A stretch of DNA of 64,000 bases from Enterobacter cancerogenus (GTDB lineage Bacteria > Pseudomonadota > Gammaproteobacteria > Enterobacterales > Enterobacteriaceae), in the NCBI GenBank assembly GCA_000773965.1, contig JRUP01000003.1, positions 1-64,000 on the forward strand. Direction: 5' to 3'. How positions within the stretch are numbered: position 1 is the stretch's first letter; each line of letters opens with the position of its first letter. The notes below the pieces were generated by a model. The model ran no database searches, had not been told where the DNA came from, and saw only the letters and a program-made list of their open reading frames with translations. A program made the translations under genes and the position numbers. Positions 18,384 through 28,607 of the stretch are shown here, in pieces.

Positions 18384-20003
18384 TCAATGCTTTTCGATCC
18401 ACAGTTCGCGGCTGTAGGCGACATCTTCGGGATTGGTGATCGGATAACCTTTGACCCACGGTTTGATCAATCGCCCGTTGGTATATTGATAGATCGGGGC
18501 GATCGGCGCCTGATCGGCAATGATCTGCTCCGCTTTGTTGTAGTCGGTATTGCGGGCAGCCACACTGGTTTCCATGCTGGCTTTGGTCAGCACCGCATCA
18601 TAATCCGCGCTGTGGAAACGGGCGATATTGCCAGTGTGTGTTGAGGTCAGCAGACTCAGGAAAGTGGAAGGCTCATTGTAATCCCCGACCCATGACGCGC
18701 GAATCACGTCAAAGTTACCGCTGTTGCGGCTGTCGATGTAGGTCTTCCACTCCTGGTTCTGCAGCGTAACGTCCACTCCAAGATTCTTTTTCCACATTGA
18801 CGCCACGGCGATCGCAATCTTTTGATGACTTTCCGAGGTGTTATACAGCAGCGTCAAATGCAGCGGCTTGCCGGGACCGTAGCCCGCTGACGTCAGCAGC
18901 GCTTTTGCCTGGGCATTCAACTCCTGCTGGCTGTGCTGTTGCAGATAACTTTGCAGCGGTGTAAATCCTGCGGTGACATCTGGTGTAAAGTGCCAGGCCG
19001 GTTTCTCCCCGGTACCCAACACTTTCTCGGCGATAATGCGGCGATCGATGCTCCATGACAGCGCTTTACGCACGCGCACATCGGCGGTCGGTCCCTTTTC
19101 GGTGTTAAAGGCGTAGTAATAGGTGCCCAACTGATCCGGCGTATACACCTGTCCCGGCAGCTCTTTTTTCAGCAGCGCATACATATTTTTCGGGAAGGAT
19201 TCGGTGATATCGATATCGCCCGCGCGGTAACGTTTGGTGGCGCTGGACTCTTCATTGATAGGGATAAAGGTGACTTTGGTGAGTACGGAATGGCTGTTAT
19301 CCCAGTAGTGTTGATTGCGTACCAACACAATTTTTTCGTTCACCACGCGATCCTGCAATTGATAGGCGCCGTTGCCCACCAGTTTACCGGGCGACGTCCA
19401 GCTATCAGGATTTTGCTCAATCACCTTCTGCGATACCGGATACATTGCGGCATTGGCTACCATGCTCGGGAACCACGGCACCGGACGTGACAACGTCACC
19501 TTTAAGTGATTGGCATCGGTGGCTGTAACACCCAACTTATCGGCACTCATTTGCCCTTTGGTGATGGCATCCGCGTTTTCGATACCGCTCAGCGCGGCAA
19601 ACCACGCGAAGGGAGAACTGTTTTTGGGTTCGACCAGGCGTTGCCAGCTATAAACAAAATCCTGTGCAGTTACCGGTTCGCCATTAGACCAGCGCGCATC
19701 TTTGCGCAGCGTGAAAATCCAGGTTTTGTTGTCGTTGCTGTGCCAGCTTTCTGCCACGCCCGGAACGATTTTGCCGTGCGCATCCTGATTGGTCAGCCCT
19801 TCGAACAGATCGCGCATCACCTGAATTTCTGGCAGACCCACGGCTTTCATCGGATCCAGCGAGGCGGGTTCGTCTTTGATATGGCGAACAATTTCCTGTG
19901 TCGGCGCTAACTGTGCGCCCGCTGGCACATTAGCGGCAAACACCGGTGAGAAAACACCAGCAATCATTACGGCGGCCAGCGTCTTGCGGAAAGTTAATGT
20001 CAT
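18384..20003 (-). CDS. mppA: Periplasmic murein-tripeptide binding protein MppA
   Basis: 539 aa from ATG 20003 with GGAG upstream; a 6-codon longer reading is unlikely. It has a signal peptide (cleavage after VFA) and is an SBP family 5 protein, close in length to E. coli MppA (537). It binds L-Ala-gamma-D-Glu-meso-Dap and hands it to the Opp permease. OppA is the alternative, but next to mpaA and ycjG the murein-specific role is far more likely. It is divergent from mpaA. There are no permease genes nearby, as expected for an orphan binding protein. Confidence 0.92.
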   Translation of the reverse strand: MTLTFRKTLAAVMIAGVFSPVFAANVPAGAQLAPTQEIVRHIKDEPASLDPMKAVGLPEIQVMRDLFEGLTNQDAHGKIVPGVAESWHSNDNKTWIFTLRKDARWSNGEPVTAQDFVYSWQRLVEPKNSSPFAWFAALSGIENADAITKGQMSADKLGVTATDANHLKVTLSRPVPWFPSMVANAAMYPVSQKVIEQNPDSWTSPGKLVGNGAYQLQDRVVNEKIVLVRNQHYWDNSHSVLTKVTFIPINEESSATKRYRAGDIDITESFPKNMYALLKKELPGQVYTPDQLGTYYYAFNTEKGPTADVRVRKALSWSIDRRIIAEKVLGTGEKPAWHFTPDVTAGFTPLQSYLQQHSQQELNAQAKALLTSAGYGPGKPLHLTLLYNTSESHQKIAIAVASMWKKNLGVDVTLQNQEWKTYIDSRNSGNFDVIRASWVGDYNEPSTFLSLLTSTHTGNIARFHSADYDAVLTKASMETSVAARNTDYNKAEQIIADQAPIAPIYQYTNGRLIKPWVKGYPITNPEDVAYSRELWIEKH

Positions 20004-20212
20004 CACCACTCCTTTACCCAAAAAAATGGCGACTGCGAAGAGGTCTGCGTCGCCAGCGTCTTTGGTGACTCTATCGCAAATTGCTGATTGATATATAGCT
20101 ATTTCCCTGTCTGCTGTTTACCGTTATGTTGAGGCTGAATTATCGGTCACATTTTTAATCCTGAACGCCAACCCTATTCAGGCTCTTTTGCACGATTTCA
20201 GAGAGGAATGTC

Positions 20213-20926
20213 ATGTCGTCACACCATCCCCGTCCGCTGCGCGGCAAACTCGACGCGGTCTGGCAACAATATGGGCAATCGGTGCTCGGTGCACCGCTGC
20301 TGTGGTTTCCGGCTCCAGCGGCCGATGCTGACAGCGGATTGATCATTGCCGGCACACACGGTGATGAAAATGCTGCCGTCGCGACATTATCCGGTGCGAT
20401 GCGCACGCTGCCGGAGTCACTGCGCCGCCATCATGTAGTGCTGGCGGTGAATCCGGATGGATGCCAATTGGGGCTGCGTGCTAATGCCAACGGTGTCGAT
20501 CTCAATCGCAATTTCCCGGCCGCCAACTGGCAAAATGGCGACACGGTGTATCGCTGGAACAGTGCGGCTGATGAGCGTGATGTGGTGCTGTCGACGGGCA
20601 GCAGCCCCGCTTCCGAGCCGGAAACGCGCGCACTCTGTCAGCTGATCCACCAAATCAAGCCGCGCTGGGTGGTGTCCTGGCATGAGCCTCTGGCCTGCAT
20701 TGACGATCCCCACCACAGCCACCTCGCGCAGTGGCTGGCTGAGCAAACGCAATTACCCGTGGTAAGTAGCGTGGGCTATGCCACGCCGGGATCTTTTGGC
20801 AGCTGGTGCGACGATCTCGGCTTATTGTGCATAACTGCCGAGATGCCGCCCATTTCAGTGGATGAAGCGACTGAAGTGTACCTTGATGCGATGATTAACC
20901 TGCTGCGCTGGCAGCCGCAGGCTTAA
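20213..20926 (+). CDS. mpaA: Murein tripeptide amidase MpaA
   Basis: A 237-aa zinc carboxypeptidase (M14 family). Zinc ligands and active site are visible: HGDE (about residue 50), NPDG and DLNRNFP in the substrate pocket, SWHEP with the third ligand His, and ITAEMP with the catalytic Glu near residue 204. It cleaves the gamma-D-Glu-Dap bond of the murein tripeptide in the cytoplasm. Its 3' end overlaps the convergent ycjG by 32 bp. Confidence 0.94.
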   Translation: MSSHHPRPLRGKLDAVWQQYGQSVLGAPLLWFPAPAADADSGLIIAGTHGDENAAVATLSGAMRTLPESLRRHHVVLAVNPDGCQLGLRANANGVDLNRNFPAANWQNGDTVYRWNSAADERDVVLSTGSSPASEPETRALCQLIHQIKPRWVVSWHEPLACIDDPHHSHLAQWLAEQTQLPVVSSVGYATPGSFGSWCDDLGLLCITAEMPPISVDEATEVYLDAMINLLRWQPQA

Positions 20927-21881
20927 GCACGCCGTGTGAAAAATGCAGCGACGGCTCAACATCGGCAGCCAGCCAGGTTGGGCCGTCAAGATCGGCGAAT
21001 TTTGCAATCGGTGTCAGCGGTAACGCCGCGCGGATCGCGCGCGAAGTACACAGCATACAGCCGAGCATCACTGCAAACCCTTGCTGACGCGCCTCTTTTG
21101 CCAGCGCCAGAGCCTCCGTCAATCCGCCGGTTTTATCCAGCTTGATGTTCACCATCTCATAGCGCCCTGATAACTGCGGCAACTGGTTCCGTGTATGACA
21201 ACTCTCGTCAGCGCAAATGGGCAACGGATGCACAAAGTTCCCCAGCGCGGCGTCTTCTGCTGCAGGCAGCGGTTGTTCCAGCATGACGACATTGAGATCT
21301 GCCAGCAATTGGCAGCGCGCCGCCAGTCCCTCTGCGTGCCAGGACTCATTGGCATCGACAATCAAGGTGGCTTCGGGAACCGCGGTACGAATCGCCACCA
21401 GACGCTCACTGATCAGGTGGTTGTCGAGTTTGATCTTCAGCAGGCGCGCACCATGTTGCCATAAGGCTAACGCGCTACTGGCCATCGCTTCTGGTGTATC
21501 AATACTCACCGTATGCGCCGTAAAAATTTCATCTGCCAACTCAACACCGCACAGCGCCTGCAAGCTTTTACCCTGCTGCTGCCTTTCTAAATCCCACAGG
21601 GCGCAATCGAGCGCATTCCGCGCGGCACCGGCCGCTAATGCCTGTTGCAGCTCCGCTCGCGTCATACCATTTTGTATCGCAGGCAACTGCGCTGCAATTT
21701 GTTGCAGCACCGAGTCTTCACTTTCGCCATAGCGTGCGTAAGGAGTCGCTTCACCTACCCCTTTCAGGCCGTCCTGTTCAATCTCGACCACCACAACATG
21801 CGCTTCCGTCCTGCTGCCGCGTGAAATAACAAACGGCGAATGTAACGGCCAGGCCTCTGGATAACTCTTCACTGTTCTCAT
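20895..21881 (-). CDS. ycjG: L-Ala-D/L-Glu epimerase YcjG
   Basis: A 328-aa enolase-superfamily enzyme (muconate lactonizing subgroup). It has the catalytic Lys in LKIKLDN, metal ligands in IVDANES, MLEQPLP and CADES, and a second Lys in NIKLDKTGG. It epimerises the L-Ala-D-Glu released by MpaA so that it can be hydrolysed, completing murein-peptide recycling. The gene is tail to tail with mpaA and head to head with tpx. Confidence 0.94.
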   Translation of the reverse strand: MRTVKSYPEAWPLHSPFVISRGSRTEAHVVVVEIEQDGLKGVGEATPYARYGESEDSVLQQIAAQLPAIQNGMTRAELQQALAAGAARNALDCALWDLERQQQGKSLQALCGVELADEIFTAHTVSIDTPEAMASSALALWQHGARLLKIKLDNHLISERLVAIRTAVPEATLIVDANESWHAEGLAARCQLLADLNVVMLEQPLPAAEDAALGNFVHPLPICADESCHTRNQLPQLSGRYEMVNIKLDKTGGLTEALALAKEARQQGFAVMLGCMLCTSRAIRAALPLTPIAKFADLDGPTWLAADVEPSLHFSHGVLKPAAASAAG

Positions 21882-22034
21882 TAATTCTCCTTAAATCCGT
21901 GGCTTAATTGCGATGTGCTTCTGCTATCGCGACGAAATGCGCTCGTAAACCCTTCAAAATTATGTCATAAACAAACGCTATATCTGCTCTGGCAGGCTTA
22001 ATGCCAGACTTTTTCATCGCTAAAAGGAAATCGT

Positions 22035-22538
22035 ATGTCTCAGAATGTTCACTTTCAGGGCAATCCGGTCCCGGTTGCAGGTCACTTCCCGCAGGCTGGC
22101 GAACAGGCAAAAGCTTTCTCTCTGGTCGCAAAGGACCTGAGTGACGTCTCCCTTTCTCAGTATGCAGGTAAACGCAAAGTTCTGAACATTTTCCCAAGTA
22201 TTGATACCGGCGTGTGCGCGGCATCAGTGCGCAAGTTCAACGAGCGTTCTGGCGAATCCAGCAACACTGTAGTGCTGTGCATCTCTGCCGATCTGCCGTT
22301 TGCCCAGTCTCGTTTCTGCGGTGCAGAAAACGTGAGCAACGTGGTGACCCTGTCTGCGCTGCGCGGTGCTGAGTTCAAAGAAGATTACGGTGTGGCGATT
22401 GCTGATGGCCCACTGAAAGGCCTGACTGCCCGTGCAGTAGTGGTACTGGATGAAAACGACAAAGTGATTTACAGCGAATTGGTGAACGAAATCACCGAAG
22501 AGCCAAACTACGATGCGGCACTGGCTGCATTGAAGTAA
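22035..22538 (+). CDS. tpx: Thiol peroxidase Tpx
   Basis: A 167-aa atypical 2-Cys peroxiredoxin. It has the peroxidatic Cys in DTGVCAASV (about residue 61) and the resolving Cys in SRFCGAEN (about 95). Start ATG 22035 follows AAAAGGAAA. It reduces alkyl hydroperoxides with thioredoxin. Codon use is strongly biased to preferred codons, in keeping with high expression. Confidence 0.97.
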   Translation: MSQNVHFQGNPVPVAGHFPQAGEQAKAFSLVAKDLSDVSLSQYAGKRKVLNIFPSIDTGVCAASVRKFNERSGESSNTVVLCISADLPFAQSRFCGAENVSNVVTLSALRGAEFKEDYGVAIADGPLKGLTARAVVVLDENDKVIYSELVNEITEEPNYDAALAALK

Positions 22539-22556
22539 GCATTAATATGATGTGAT

Positions 22557-22588
22557 AAGGGCGCACTTCATAAAGTGCGCCCTTTTTT
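22557..22588. terminator. Strong terminator between tpx and tyrR
   Basis: Perfect 12-bp stem AAGGGCGCACTT/AAGTGCGCCCTT (22557-22568 and 22573-22584) with a 4-nt loop and a T tract for tpx. The symmetrical A/T flanks could also stop tyrR transcription. Confidence 0.88.
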
Positions 22589-22614
22589 ATGGCAGTAAGA
22601 TAAGCGCTGTAAAA

Positions 22615-24180
22615 TTACTCGCTCTCGCCGCGCTTCTGCCCCAACCCATATTCACGCAGTTTATTGGCAATTGCGGTATGCGACACACCCAGGCGTTTTG
22701 CCAGTTTGCGCGTGCTTGGGTAAGACAAGTAGAGCCGCGTCAGCACCGAACGTTCGAAACGGCTGGTGATCTCATCCAGCGAACCTTCCATCGCTTCTTC
22801 GCCCAGCGTCACATCTAACGCCTGCTCAGGCAGAATGATGTCCTGAGGACGTAACTCGTAGCCTTCCAGCTGCGTCAGCGCGCGATAAAGCGCATTTTTC
22901 AACTGCCGCACATTACCCGGCCAGTTATAGCGTGTCAGGAACGGTGCCAGCTGCGGTGACAAACGCGGACGCGGCAGCCCCTGCTCATCGGCAAAGCGCG
23001 CCACAAACATCTCTGTCAGCGGCAGGATGTCCAGCGGGCGCTCACGTAAAGGCGGCAAATTGAGCGTCAGTACATTAAGGCGGTAAAACAGGTCTTCACG
23101 GAACTCACCCCGTTGCACCAGCTCGATCAGGTTCTTCTGCGTGGCACAAATGACGCGAACATCTACATGCACTTCATGTTCTTCACCCACGCGACGGAAA
23201 GTGCCATCGTTGAGGAAGCGCAGCAGTTTTGTCTGCATGCGCGGTGACATCTCACCAATCTCATCCAGCAGCACCGAGCCGCCGTTGGCCTGTTCAAAGA
23301 AACCTTTCTTGCCTTCCAGCGCGTTCGGATAAGCGCCCGCCGCGTGACCAAACAGCTCGCTCTCGGCCACATCATCCGGCAGAGATGCGCAGTTGAGTGC
23401 CAGGAAGGGCTTCTTACCGCGTGCGCTGCGCAAATGGCAGGCACGTGCCAGCATATCTTTGCCGGTGCCGGTATCGCCGACAATCAGCAGTGGCGCGTCG
23501 TGCATCGCCAGTTTACGTGCCTGATCGATCACCTGACGCATTTTTGGGGTGACCGCCACGATGTGGTCAAATTCCGATTCATCCGTCACAGTGAGATTTT
23601 GCAGCTGGCGACCCATACGAGCGGTGGATTTCAGCGTGATCATCGCGCCCACCGGCTGATCGCTCTGCCCCTCTTCTTCCGCCAGATAAATCGGGCGGGC
23701 TTCCATCAGGAAATCGCGCCCCTGAATGACAACATGATGTGCCTGAGCTTCCACACGCTCATTCTCGATCCAGCGCTGGAAGTTAAAACCGGTAATCAGG
23801 GTTGCGGCGTTTTGGTTACGCAGCTTCTGCTCATCGAGATTGAACAGATTTTGCGCTGCCGGATTGGCGAGTTCCACCTTGCATTTAAGGTCGATAGAAA
23901 ACACAGGTTCCGGCATAGCAATCAGCAATGCACTTAACGCGCGATGTTCACGCTCAGAGGGCATGTAGCTAACGGTGCGCACATCTGTTACGCCAGGTGT
24001 ACGACGGATTTCCGCCATCAGCGTGCTGAAGGGTTCGAATTCAAGGGCAGAAAAGTTGAGATAGATGCGACCGAGCGGCGCAATTTCAATACCGCGCAAG
24101 TCGATGTTGCGCGCAACCAGCAGGTCGAGTAGCTCGCGCGCCAGACCGATGCGGTCCTGGCAGAAAACTTCCAAACGCAT
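22615..24180 (-). CDS. tyrR: Aromatic amino acid regulator TyrR
   Basis: 521 aa. Domains in order: an ACT domain (1-70), PAS (about 78-190), an AAA+ sigma-54-type ATPase with Walker A GDTGTGKD (about 235) and Walker B LLDEIGEM, and a C-terminal Fis-like helix-turn-helix (TRKLAKRLGVSHTAIANKL). The loop that is GAFTGA in true sigma-54 activators reads GAYPNA here, as in TyrR proteins, which act on sigma-70 promoters. It controls aroF, tyrP, mtr and similar genes in answer to Tyr, Phe and Trp. Confidence 0.96.
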   Translation of the reverse strand: MRLEVFCQDRIGLARELLDLLVARNIDLRGIEIAPLGRIYLNFSALEFEPFSTLMAEIRRTPGVTDVRTVSYMPSEREHRALSALLIAMPEPVFSIDLKCKVELANPAAQNLFNLDEQKLRNQNAATLITGFNFQRWIENERVEAQAHHVVIQGRDFLMEARPIYLAEEEGQSDQPVGAMITLKSTARMGRQLQNLTVTDESEFDHIVAVTPKMRQVIDQARKLAMHDAPLLIVGDTGTGKDMLARACHLRSARGKKPFLALNCASLPDDVAESELFGHAAGAYPNALEGKKGFFEQANGGSVLLDEIGEMSPRMQTKLLRFLNDGTFRRVGEEHEVHVDVRVICATQKNLIELVQRGEFREDLFYRLNVLTLNLPPLRERPLDILPLTEMFVARFADEQGLPRPRLSPQLAPFLTRYNWPGNVRQLKNALYRALTQLEGYELRPQDIILPEQALDVTLGEEAMEGSLDEITSRFERSVLTRLYLSYPSTRKLAKRLGVSHTAIANKLREYGLGQKRGESE

Positions 24181-24347
24181 TGCGATGAGCCTTAGTCAGG
24201 TTTTGATTTTAGTGATAATACGCTAACTTGCAGCGCCTCAGAAGGGGGCTGTCATGAAAAGTTGACAGTTTGAGGCAGGTGACGCGAAGAAGTGTAGCGG
24301 AACAACGCACAATAATCCCGCCAAATATCACATTTAACAAAGATAGT

Positions 24348-24383
24348 TTCACCTTTCACCTAGTTAGCAGCGTGAAAGGTGAA
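24348..24383. repeat. Perfect 12-bp inverted repeat downstream of ycjF
   Basis: TTCACCTTTCAC (24348-24359) and its exact complement GTGAAAGGTGAA (24372-24383), separated by 12 nt. It follows the ycjF stop by about 10 nt but has no T tract on either strand, so it is not a classic terminator. It may protect the 3' end of the psp-ycjXF mRNA. Confidence 0.55.
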
Positions 24384-24393
24384 CAAAGAGTTG

Positions 24394-25467
24394 TTATTTA
24401 GCAGCCTGCCCTGCTTTATCCCCACTCTTAGACAGGGATTCTTTCAGCTGAACCAGTAATTCCCGACGGAAATCCCCAAGACGCGGCTTATCATCTTCCA
24501 GCCAGGGCAGCGGACGGCATAATTCCATGGCTTTGATGCCTAATCTCGCGGTCAGCAAACCGGCACCGATACCCTGTGCAGCGCGTGCCGAAAGGCGGGC
24601 CGCGATATCCTGCGACATCCAATCCATCCCCACCTCACGCACCAGCTCTGAGGCACCGGCAAAGGCCATATTCAGCAATACCAGGCGAAACAGGCGGATG
24701 CGGCTGAAATAGCCCAACTCAATGCCATAAATAGCCGCAATACGGTTGACCAGCCTCAGGTTACGCCAGGCAATAAACGCCATGTCCACCAGCGCCAGTG
24801 GGCTCACCGCAATCATCAGTGTCGATTCTGCAGCGTGGCGGCTGATCTCACGATGCGCCTGACGATCCAGCACCGGTTGCACCAGTTGCGCGTAAAGCAT
24901 CACTATTTCGCGATCGTTATGGGTTTCATGCAGCGCCGCGTGCCAGCGCTGCAAAGCCGGATGCGCCTGATCGAGCTGCGCCTGCTGGGCCAGCTTTTCG
25001 CAAAATGCACGGCCTTTACCGATACCGTGGCTGTGCAGTAATTCCCGCCCGATATCCCGCTCTTCGGCTCGCTGGCGCAGTCGATAAAGACGACGCCATT
25101 CGCCAATTAATGCCCCGGCTCCGGCAATCACAATCAGGCCTCCAGCCACACCGGTGCCGAGTGAGAACCAATCACGCGTGATCCAGGCATCGTGCATCCA
25201 CTGAGCGCCCTGCGCGACCACACTGATGCCGAAAATCCCCAGACCCGCACCCACCAGCTTGCGCCAGAGACTGCGTTTGGGGCGCAGCGCGGCCTCAACC
25301 ACTTTTTCACCTTCGCCCTCTGCCAGCGGCTCTGACTCTTGAGTGGCAAGAAACGCGCTCTCGCTTTCCTCACTAAAAGTTTGCGCCGCACGCAGCGGTT
25401 TCTGCGCTTCATCTTCGAGCGGTCGTGCAAAATCAATGCGCGGTTTTAATGGGGTTTCGTCGCTCAT
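24394..25467 (-). CDS. ycjF: DUF697 inner-membrane protein YcjF
   Basis: 357 aa (E. coli YcjF 353). It has an acidic N-terminus, two hydrophobic segments around residues 70-120, and a C-terminal DUF697 domain with further amphipathic helices. It is cotranscribed with the psp genes and ycjX in many enterobacteria. The start overlaps the ycjX stop by 4 nt. Its biochemical role is unknown; an accessory role in envelope stress is inferred from the operon. Confidence 0.9.
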   Translation of the reverse strand: MSDETPLKPRIDFARPLEDEAQKPLRAAQTFSEESESAFLATQESEPLAEGEGEKVVEAALRPKRSLWRKLVGAGLGIFGISVVAQGAQWMHDAWITRDWFSLGTGVAGGLIVIAGAGALIGEWRRLYRLRQRAEERDIGRELLHSHGIGKGRAFCEKLAQQAQLDQAHPALQRWHAALHETHNDREIVMLYAQLVQPVLDRQAHREISRHAAESTLMIAVSPLALVDMAFIAWRNLRLVNRIAAIYGIELGYFSRIRLFRLVLLNMAFAGASELVREVGMDWMSQDIAARLSARAAQGIGAGLLTARLGIKAMELCRPLPWLEDDKPRLGDFRRELLVQLKESLSKSGDKAGQAAK

Positions 25468-26861
25468 CGCAATTTATCTCCAAGTAAAAATTCCAGCGCG
25501 GCATCCATGCGAATGTGCGGCAGCGGCCGATCGACATCCAACTGCTGCGGCCGGAACTGTTCAAACTGAAATCCTTGCTGCTGCCAGAACTGATGCCCGG
25601 GCAAACGTGGCGGCACTTCGCCGGGATAAAAGGTCAGCGCTTCACCATCATTAAGACGATGGCCGCGCAGTGCTGGCATTTTCTCACCACGATGATCCAC
25701 CATCCCGCTTTCGGTAGCCTGCACCGACGCCAGTCCAAGGCAATCCATACTGATCCCTTCAAACGCCGCATTTTGCCAGGCATCCTGAACCAGCTGTTGT
25801 AACAACGACACCATATTGGCGTGCTGATCGGCCGTGATATGGTCAGCTTTAGTGGCAGCAAACAAGAGTTTATCGATGACCGGGGAAAATAGACGACGGA
25901 ATAGCGTGCGCTGGCCGTAATGGAAGCTCTGCATCAACTGCGTCAGTGCCAGCCGCATATCATTGAACGCCTGCGGCCCGCTGTTTAACGGTTGCAGACA
26001 ATCCACCAGCACGATCTGACGGTCAAAACGCAGAAAATAATTTTTGTAGAAACCCTTCACCACGTGCTGGCAGTAATAGTTGAAACGTTGCTGCAGCACG
26101 GCAAAGTTACTGCCTGCCGGAGCCTGTAACAGCTTGCTGGCGTGAATCTCATCCACCTGTGGCCACGGGAAGAACTGCAGCGCCGGGGCACCTGCCATAT
26201 CACCCGGCAGTACGAAGCGGCCAGGCTGGATAAAGTGTAATCCCTCGGTTTTGCACTGATGCAGATAATCCGTCCAGGCTGCGGCAATCTCCGCCAGACG
26301 ATTTTCATCCGCTGCGGCAAAAGGATCGAGATCCTGTGACAAGCTGTGCCAGTGTGCCGCCCACTGCTGACGATCGCCCTGCAGCAACCCCATCATCTGT
26401 CGCGACCAGCTCAGGTAATCCTGCGCCAGCATCGGCAGATCGAGCAGCCATTCACCAGGATAATCGACGATTTCCAGATACAGCGTGGCGGTATCTTTGA
26501 AGTGGCGCAGCAGCGATTGCTCTGGCCTATAGCGCAGCGCCAGACGCATTTCACTGACACCGCGTGTCGGCGTTGGCCAGATGGGAGGCGTGCCATAGAG
26601 TTGCGTCAGCCCTTCATCATAGGTAAAACGCGGCGTCCCCAGCTCACGCTGCGGCACACGTTTGACGCCCAGCAGGCGCTCTTCACGCACAACGGAAAAC
26701 AGCGGCAAACGGGCGCCGCTGTGTACATTGAGAAGTTGGTTCACCAGCGAGGTGATAAAGGCGGTTTTGCCGCTGCGGCTCAGCCCCGTTACGGCAAGAC
26801 GTAAGTGGCGGTCAACACCGCGATTCATCAACGCCGCCAGTTCATTTTGCAGTCTTTTCAT
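25464..26861 (-). CDS. ycjX: YcjX family GTP-binding protein
   Basis: A 465-aa P-loop protein with GLSRSGKT at residues 26-33, which fits the DUF463/YcjX family. It is induced with the psp operon in E. coli; structures of a homolog show a GTPase fold. It lies between pspD (20-nt overlap) and ycjF (4-nt overlap), which indicates tight coupling. Confidence 0.92.
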   Translation of the reverse strand: MKRLQNELAALMNRGVDRHLRLAVTGLSRSGKTAFITSLVNQLLNVHSGARLPLFSVVREERLLGVKRVPQRELGTPRFTYDEGLTQLYGTPPIWPTPTRGVSEMRLALRYRPEQSLLRHFKDTATLYLEIVDYPGEWLLDLPMLAQDYLSWSRQMMGLLQGDRQQWAAHWHSLSQDLDPFAAADENRLAEIAAAWTDYLHQCKTEGLHFIQPGRFVLPGDMAGAPALQFFPWPQVDEIHASKLLQAPAGSNFAVLQQRFNYYCQHVVKGFYKNYFLRFDRQIVLVDCLQPLNSGPQAFNDMRLALTQLMQSFHYGQRTLFRRLFSPVIDKLLFAATKADHITADQHANMVSLLQQLVQDAWQNAAFEGISMDCLGLASVQATESGMVDHRGEKMPALRGHRLNDGEALTFYPGEVPPRLPGHQFWQQQGFQFEQFRPQQLDVDRPLPHIRMDAALEFLLGDKLR

Positions 26862-27090
26862 CCATCTCCCTGACGAAACGTGCTGACAGGCGTTTGAATG
26901 CCTTGCTCAGCAACGGTTCCAGGGCGGCCGCCAGAAGCAGGCGCAACGGGCGACGCGCCACCGATTTCACTGCCCAGCCAGCTAACCCGCCGGGCCCATA
27001 GGTTACTGCACTGATGATGATGAATTTCCCCGCCGACTTCAACGCAGGTGTTGCGCGGCGGCGCAGAGCAGTCATACGCGAATTGTACAT
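26842..27090 (-). CDS. pspD: Phage shock protein D
   Basis: 82 aa from ATG 27090, which has AAGGAG at a good distance; a GTG six bases upstream would sit on the Shine-Dalgarno. Residues YGPGGLAGWAVKSVARRPL followed by LLLAAALEPLLSKA match the PspD pattern. The E. coli protein is 73 aa. It is a peripheral or short membrane protein of unclear function, encoded after pspC. Confidence 0.88.
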   Translation of the reverse strand: MYNSRMTALRRRATPALKSAGKFIIISAVTYGPGGLAGWAVKSVARRPLRLLLAAALEPLLSKAFKRLSARFVREMDEKTAK

Positions 27091-27147
27091 CTCCACTCCT
27101 TAAGAATATGCGGTGAAGCGGACCCGCAGTGGGCCCGGCGGAAAAAA

Positions 27148-27495
27148 TCAGATTTGACGGAAGCGGCTGCGCACGCTGAAGGTCTCGGAGGTGACGTAGC
27201 GTTCGATATCTCGCACGTTACGCTCATCACTTTTCAACGATGTTTCCAGCTCATCCAGTAAATCACGTGCAGTTGGCGTATGCTGGTCGGGTGCATCTGC
27301 GGGCTTTTCATCCAGCACAAAGCCCAGGATGAAGTACGCCACCACGGTAAACATGAACAACCCGAAAAACAGCGACAGCACCACAATCACACGTAACAGG
27401 CGCACCGGAATATCCAGATACTCCGCCAGACCGGCACAGACGCCGCGCACCTTGCCTTGCTGCGGGATGCGCCACAATTTGCGGCCATTCATCAT
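27148..27495 (-). CDS. pspC: Phage shock protein C, PspC
   Basis: 115 aa (E. coli 119). It has an N-terminal PspC domain (GRKLWRIPQQGKVRGVCAGLAEYL), a membrane helix at about residues 38-62, and a C-terminal acidic and basic tail. It works with PspB in the inner membrane to bind PspA and free PspF under membrane stress. The start overlaps the pspB stop by 4 nt. Confidence 0.95.
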   Translation of the reverse strand: MMNGRKLWRIPQQGKVRGVCAGLAEYLDIPVRLLRVIVVLSLFFGLFMFTVVAYFILGFVLDEKPADAPDQHTPTARDLLDELETSLKSDERNVRDIERYVTSETFSVRSRFRQI

Positions 27496-27719
27496 GGTTG
27501 CCTCCAGTTTGGATGCTCCGCATCCAGAATGGCTTCGAGTGCTTCCACACGTTCACGCATGCGGCGCGCGTCTTGCGTCAGCTGTTGCAGACGCTGCATA
27601 TCGCCTGATGACAGTTCCGCGCCACCGTTGCGTTTGTTGCTGTAGTGCAGCCATAACCAGATCGGCGCTACAAAAAGCACGAAGATCGTCAGGGGTATGG
27701 CGAGAAAAAGTGCGCTCAT
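27492..27719 (-). CDS. pspB: Phage shock protein B, PspB
   Basis: A 75-aa inner-membrane protein: hydrophobic segment at residues 5-24, then a leucine-zipper-like soluble part (LQQLTQDARRMRERVEALEAIL). It is PspC's partner in sensing envelope damage. The length and the overlap with pspC are as in E. coli. Confidence 0.95.
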   Translation of the reverse strand: MSALFLAIPLTIFVLFVAPIWLWLHYSNKRNGGAELSSGDMQRLQQLTQDARRMRERVEALEAILDAEHPNWRQP

Positions 27720-27778
27720 TGACTCTCCTTAATCATTAACACTCTGGTCGAGGGGCTCAGCGTCGAGCCCCACGTCCC

Positions 27779-28444
27779 TTACTCGCTGCGGTTCATTTTG
27801 GCTTTCAGCGCGGCCAGTTGCTGGCTGATTTCGTCGTCAGCTTTCAGCTCGGCAAACTCCTGGTCGAGACCTTTTGGCTTCCCAAAACGCTGACTCTCCG
27901 CTTCCGCTTCCATGTGGTCGATACGACGTTCGAAGGACTCGAAACGCGCCATGGCTTCATCCAGCTTGCCACTGTCCAGCTGACGGCGCACATCGCGGGA
28001 AGAAGATGCCGCCTGATGACGCAGCGTCAGGGCCTGCTGGCGTGCACGGGTTTCGCTGAGTTTTTTCTCCAGCTCACCGATCTCGCCTTTCATGCGATCC
28101 AGTGTTTCTTCAACCTGAATGGCTTCTTGTTTTAGTGCTGCAATCAGATCGGTTAGTTTCTGTTTTTCAATCAGCGCAGCACGCGCTAAGTCTTCTTTTT
28201 CTTTGCTGATGGCCAGTTCGGCTTTTTCCTGCCATTCAGCCTGCTGAATTTCGGCCTGCTCGATACGGCGCAGCAGCTGTTTCTTTTCTGCCAGCGCGCG
28301 CGCTGAGGTGGAGCGAACTTCCACCAGCGTGTCTTCCATTTCCTGAATCATCAGGCGTACCAGTTTCTGCGGATCTTCGGCGCGTTCCAGCAGGGAATTG
28401 ATGTTAGCGTTCACGATGTCGGCGAAACGAGAAAAAATACCCAT
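27779..28444 (-). CDS. pspA: Phage shock protein A, PspA
   Basis: A 221-aa, almost wholly coiled-coil ESCRT-III/IM30-family protein. The amphipathic N-terminal helix [20 protein letters not shown] binds stressed membrane. It is both effector (oligomers that stabilise the membrane) and negative regulator (it binds PspF). It is the first gene after the sigma-54 promoter and is divergent from pspF. Confidence 0.97.
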   Translation of the reverse strand: MGIFSRFADIVNANINSLLERAEDPQKLVRLMIQEMEDTLVEVRSTSARALAEKKQLLRRIEQAEIQQAEWQEKAELAISKEKEDLARAALIEKQKLTDLIAALKQEAIQVEETLDRMKGEIGELEKKLSETRARQQALTLRHQAASSSRDVRRQLDSGKLDEAMARFESFERRIDHMEAEAESQRFGKPKGLDQEFAELKADDEISQQLAALKAKMNRSE

Positions 28445-28494
28445 AATGATGTTCCTCTGATTGTCATGTGGTTGTGCGGTGCACGGTTACTTAA

Positions 28495-28511
28495 TACAAA
28501 TGCCGTGCCAA
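28495..28511 (-). promoter_or_regulatory. Sigma-54 promoter of pspA
   Basis: On the minus strand TTGGCACGGCATTTGTA fits TTGGCACG-N4-TTGCA with one change in the -12 box. It is about 55 nt upstream of the pspA start and very similar to the E. coli pspA promoter. The remaining 80 nt up to pspF should hold PspF and IHF sites, which I could not pin down. Confidence 0.88.
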
Positions 28512-28607
28512 CTTTTAATTTGTTGATTTTGCTGGTTTTGCATATTTTACTTTCACGTAAGCATCTATTAATGTAGTGAAATTGATTAACCAGTGGCGAA
28601 ATTCATC

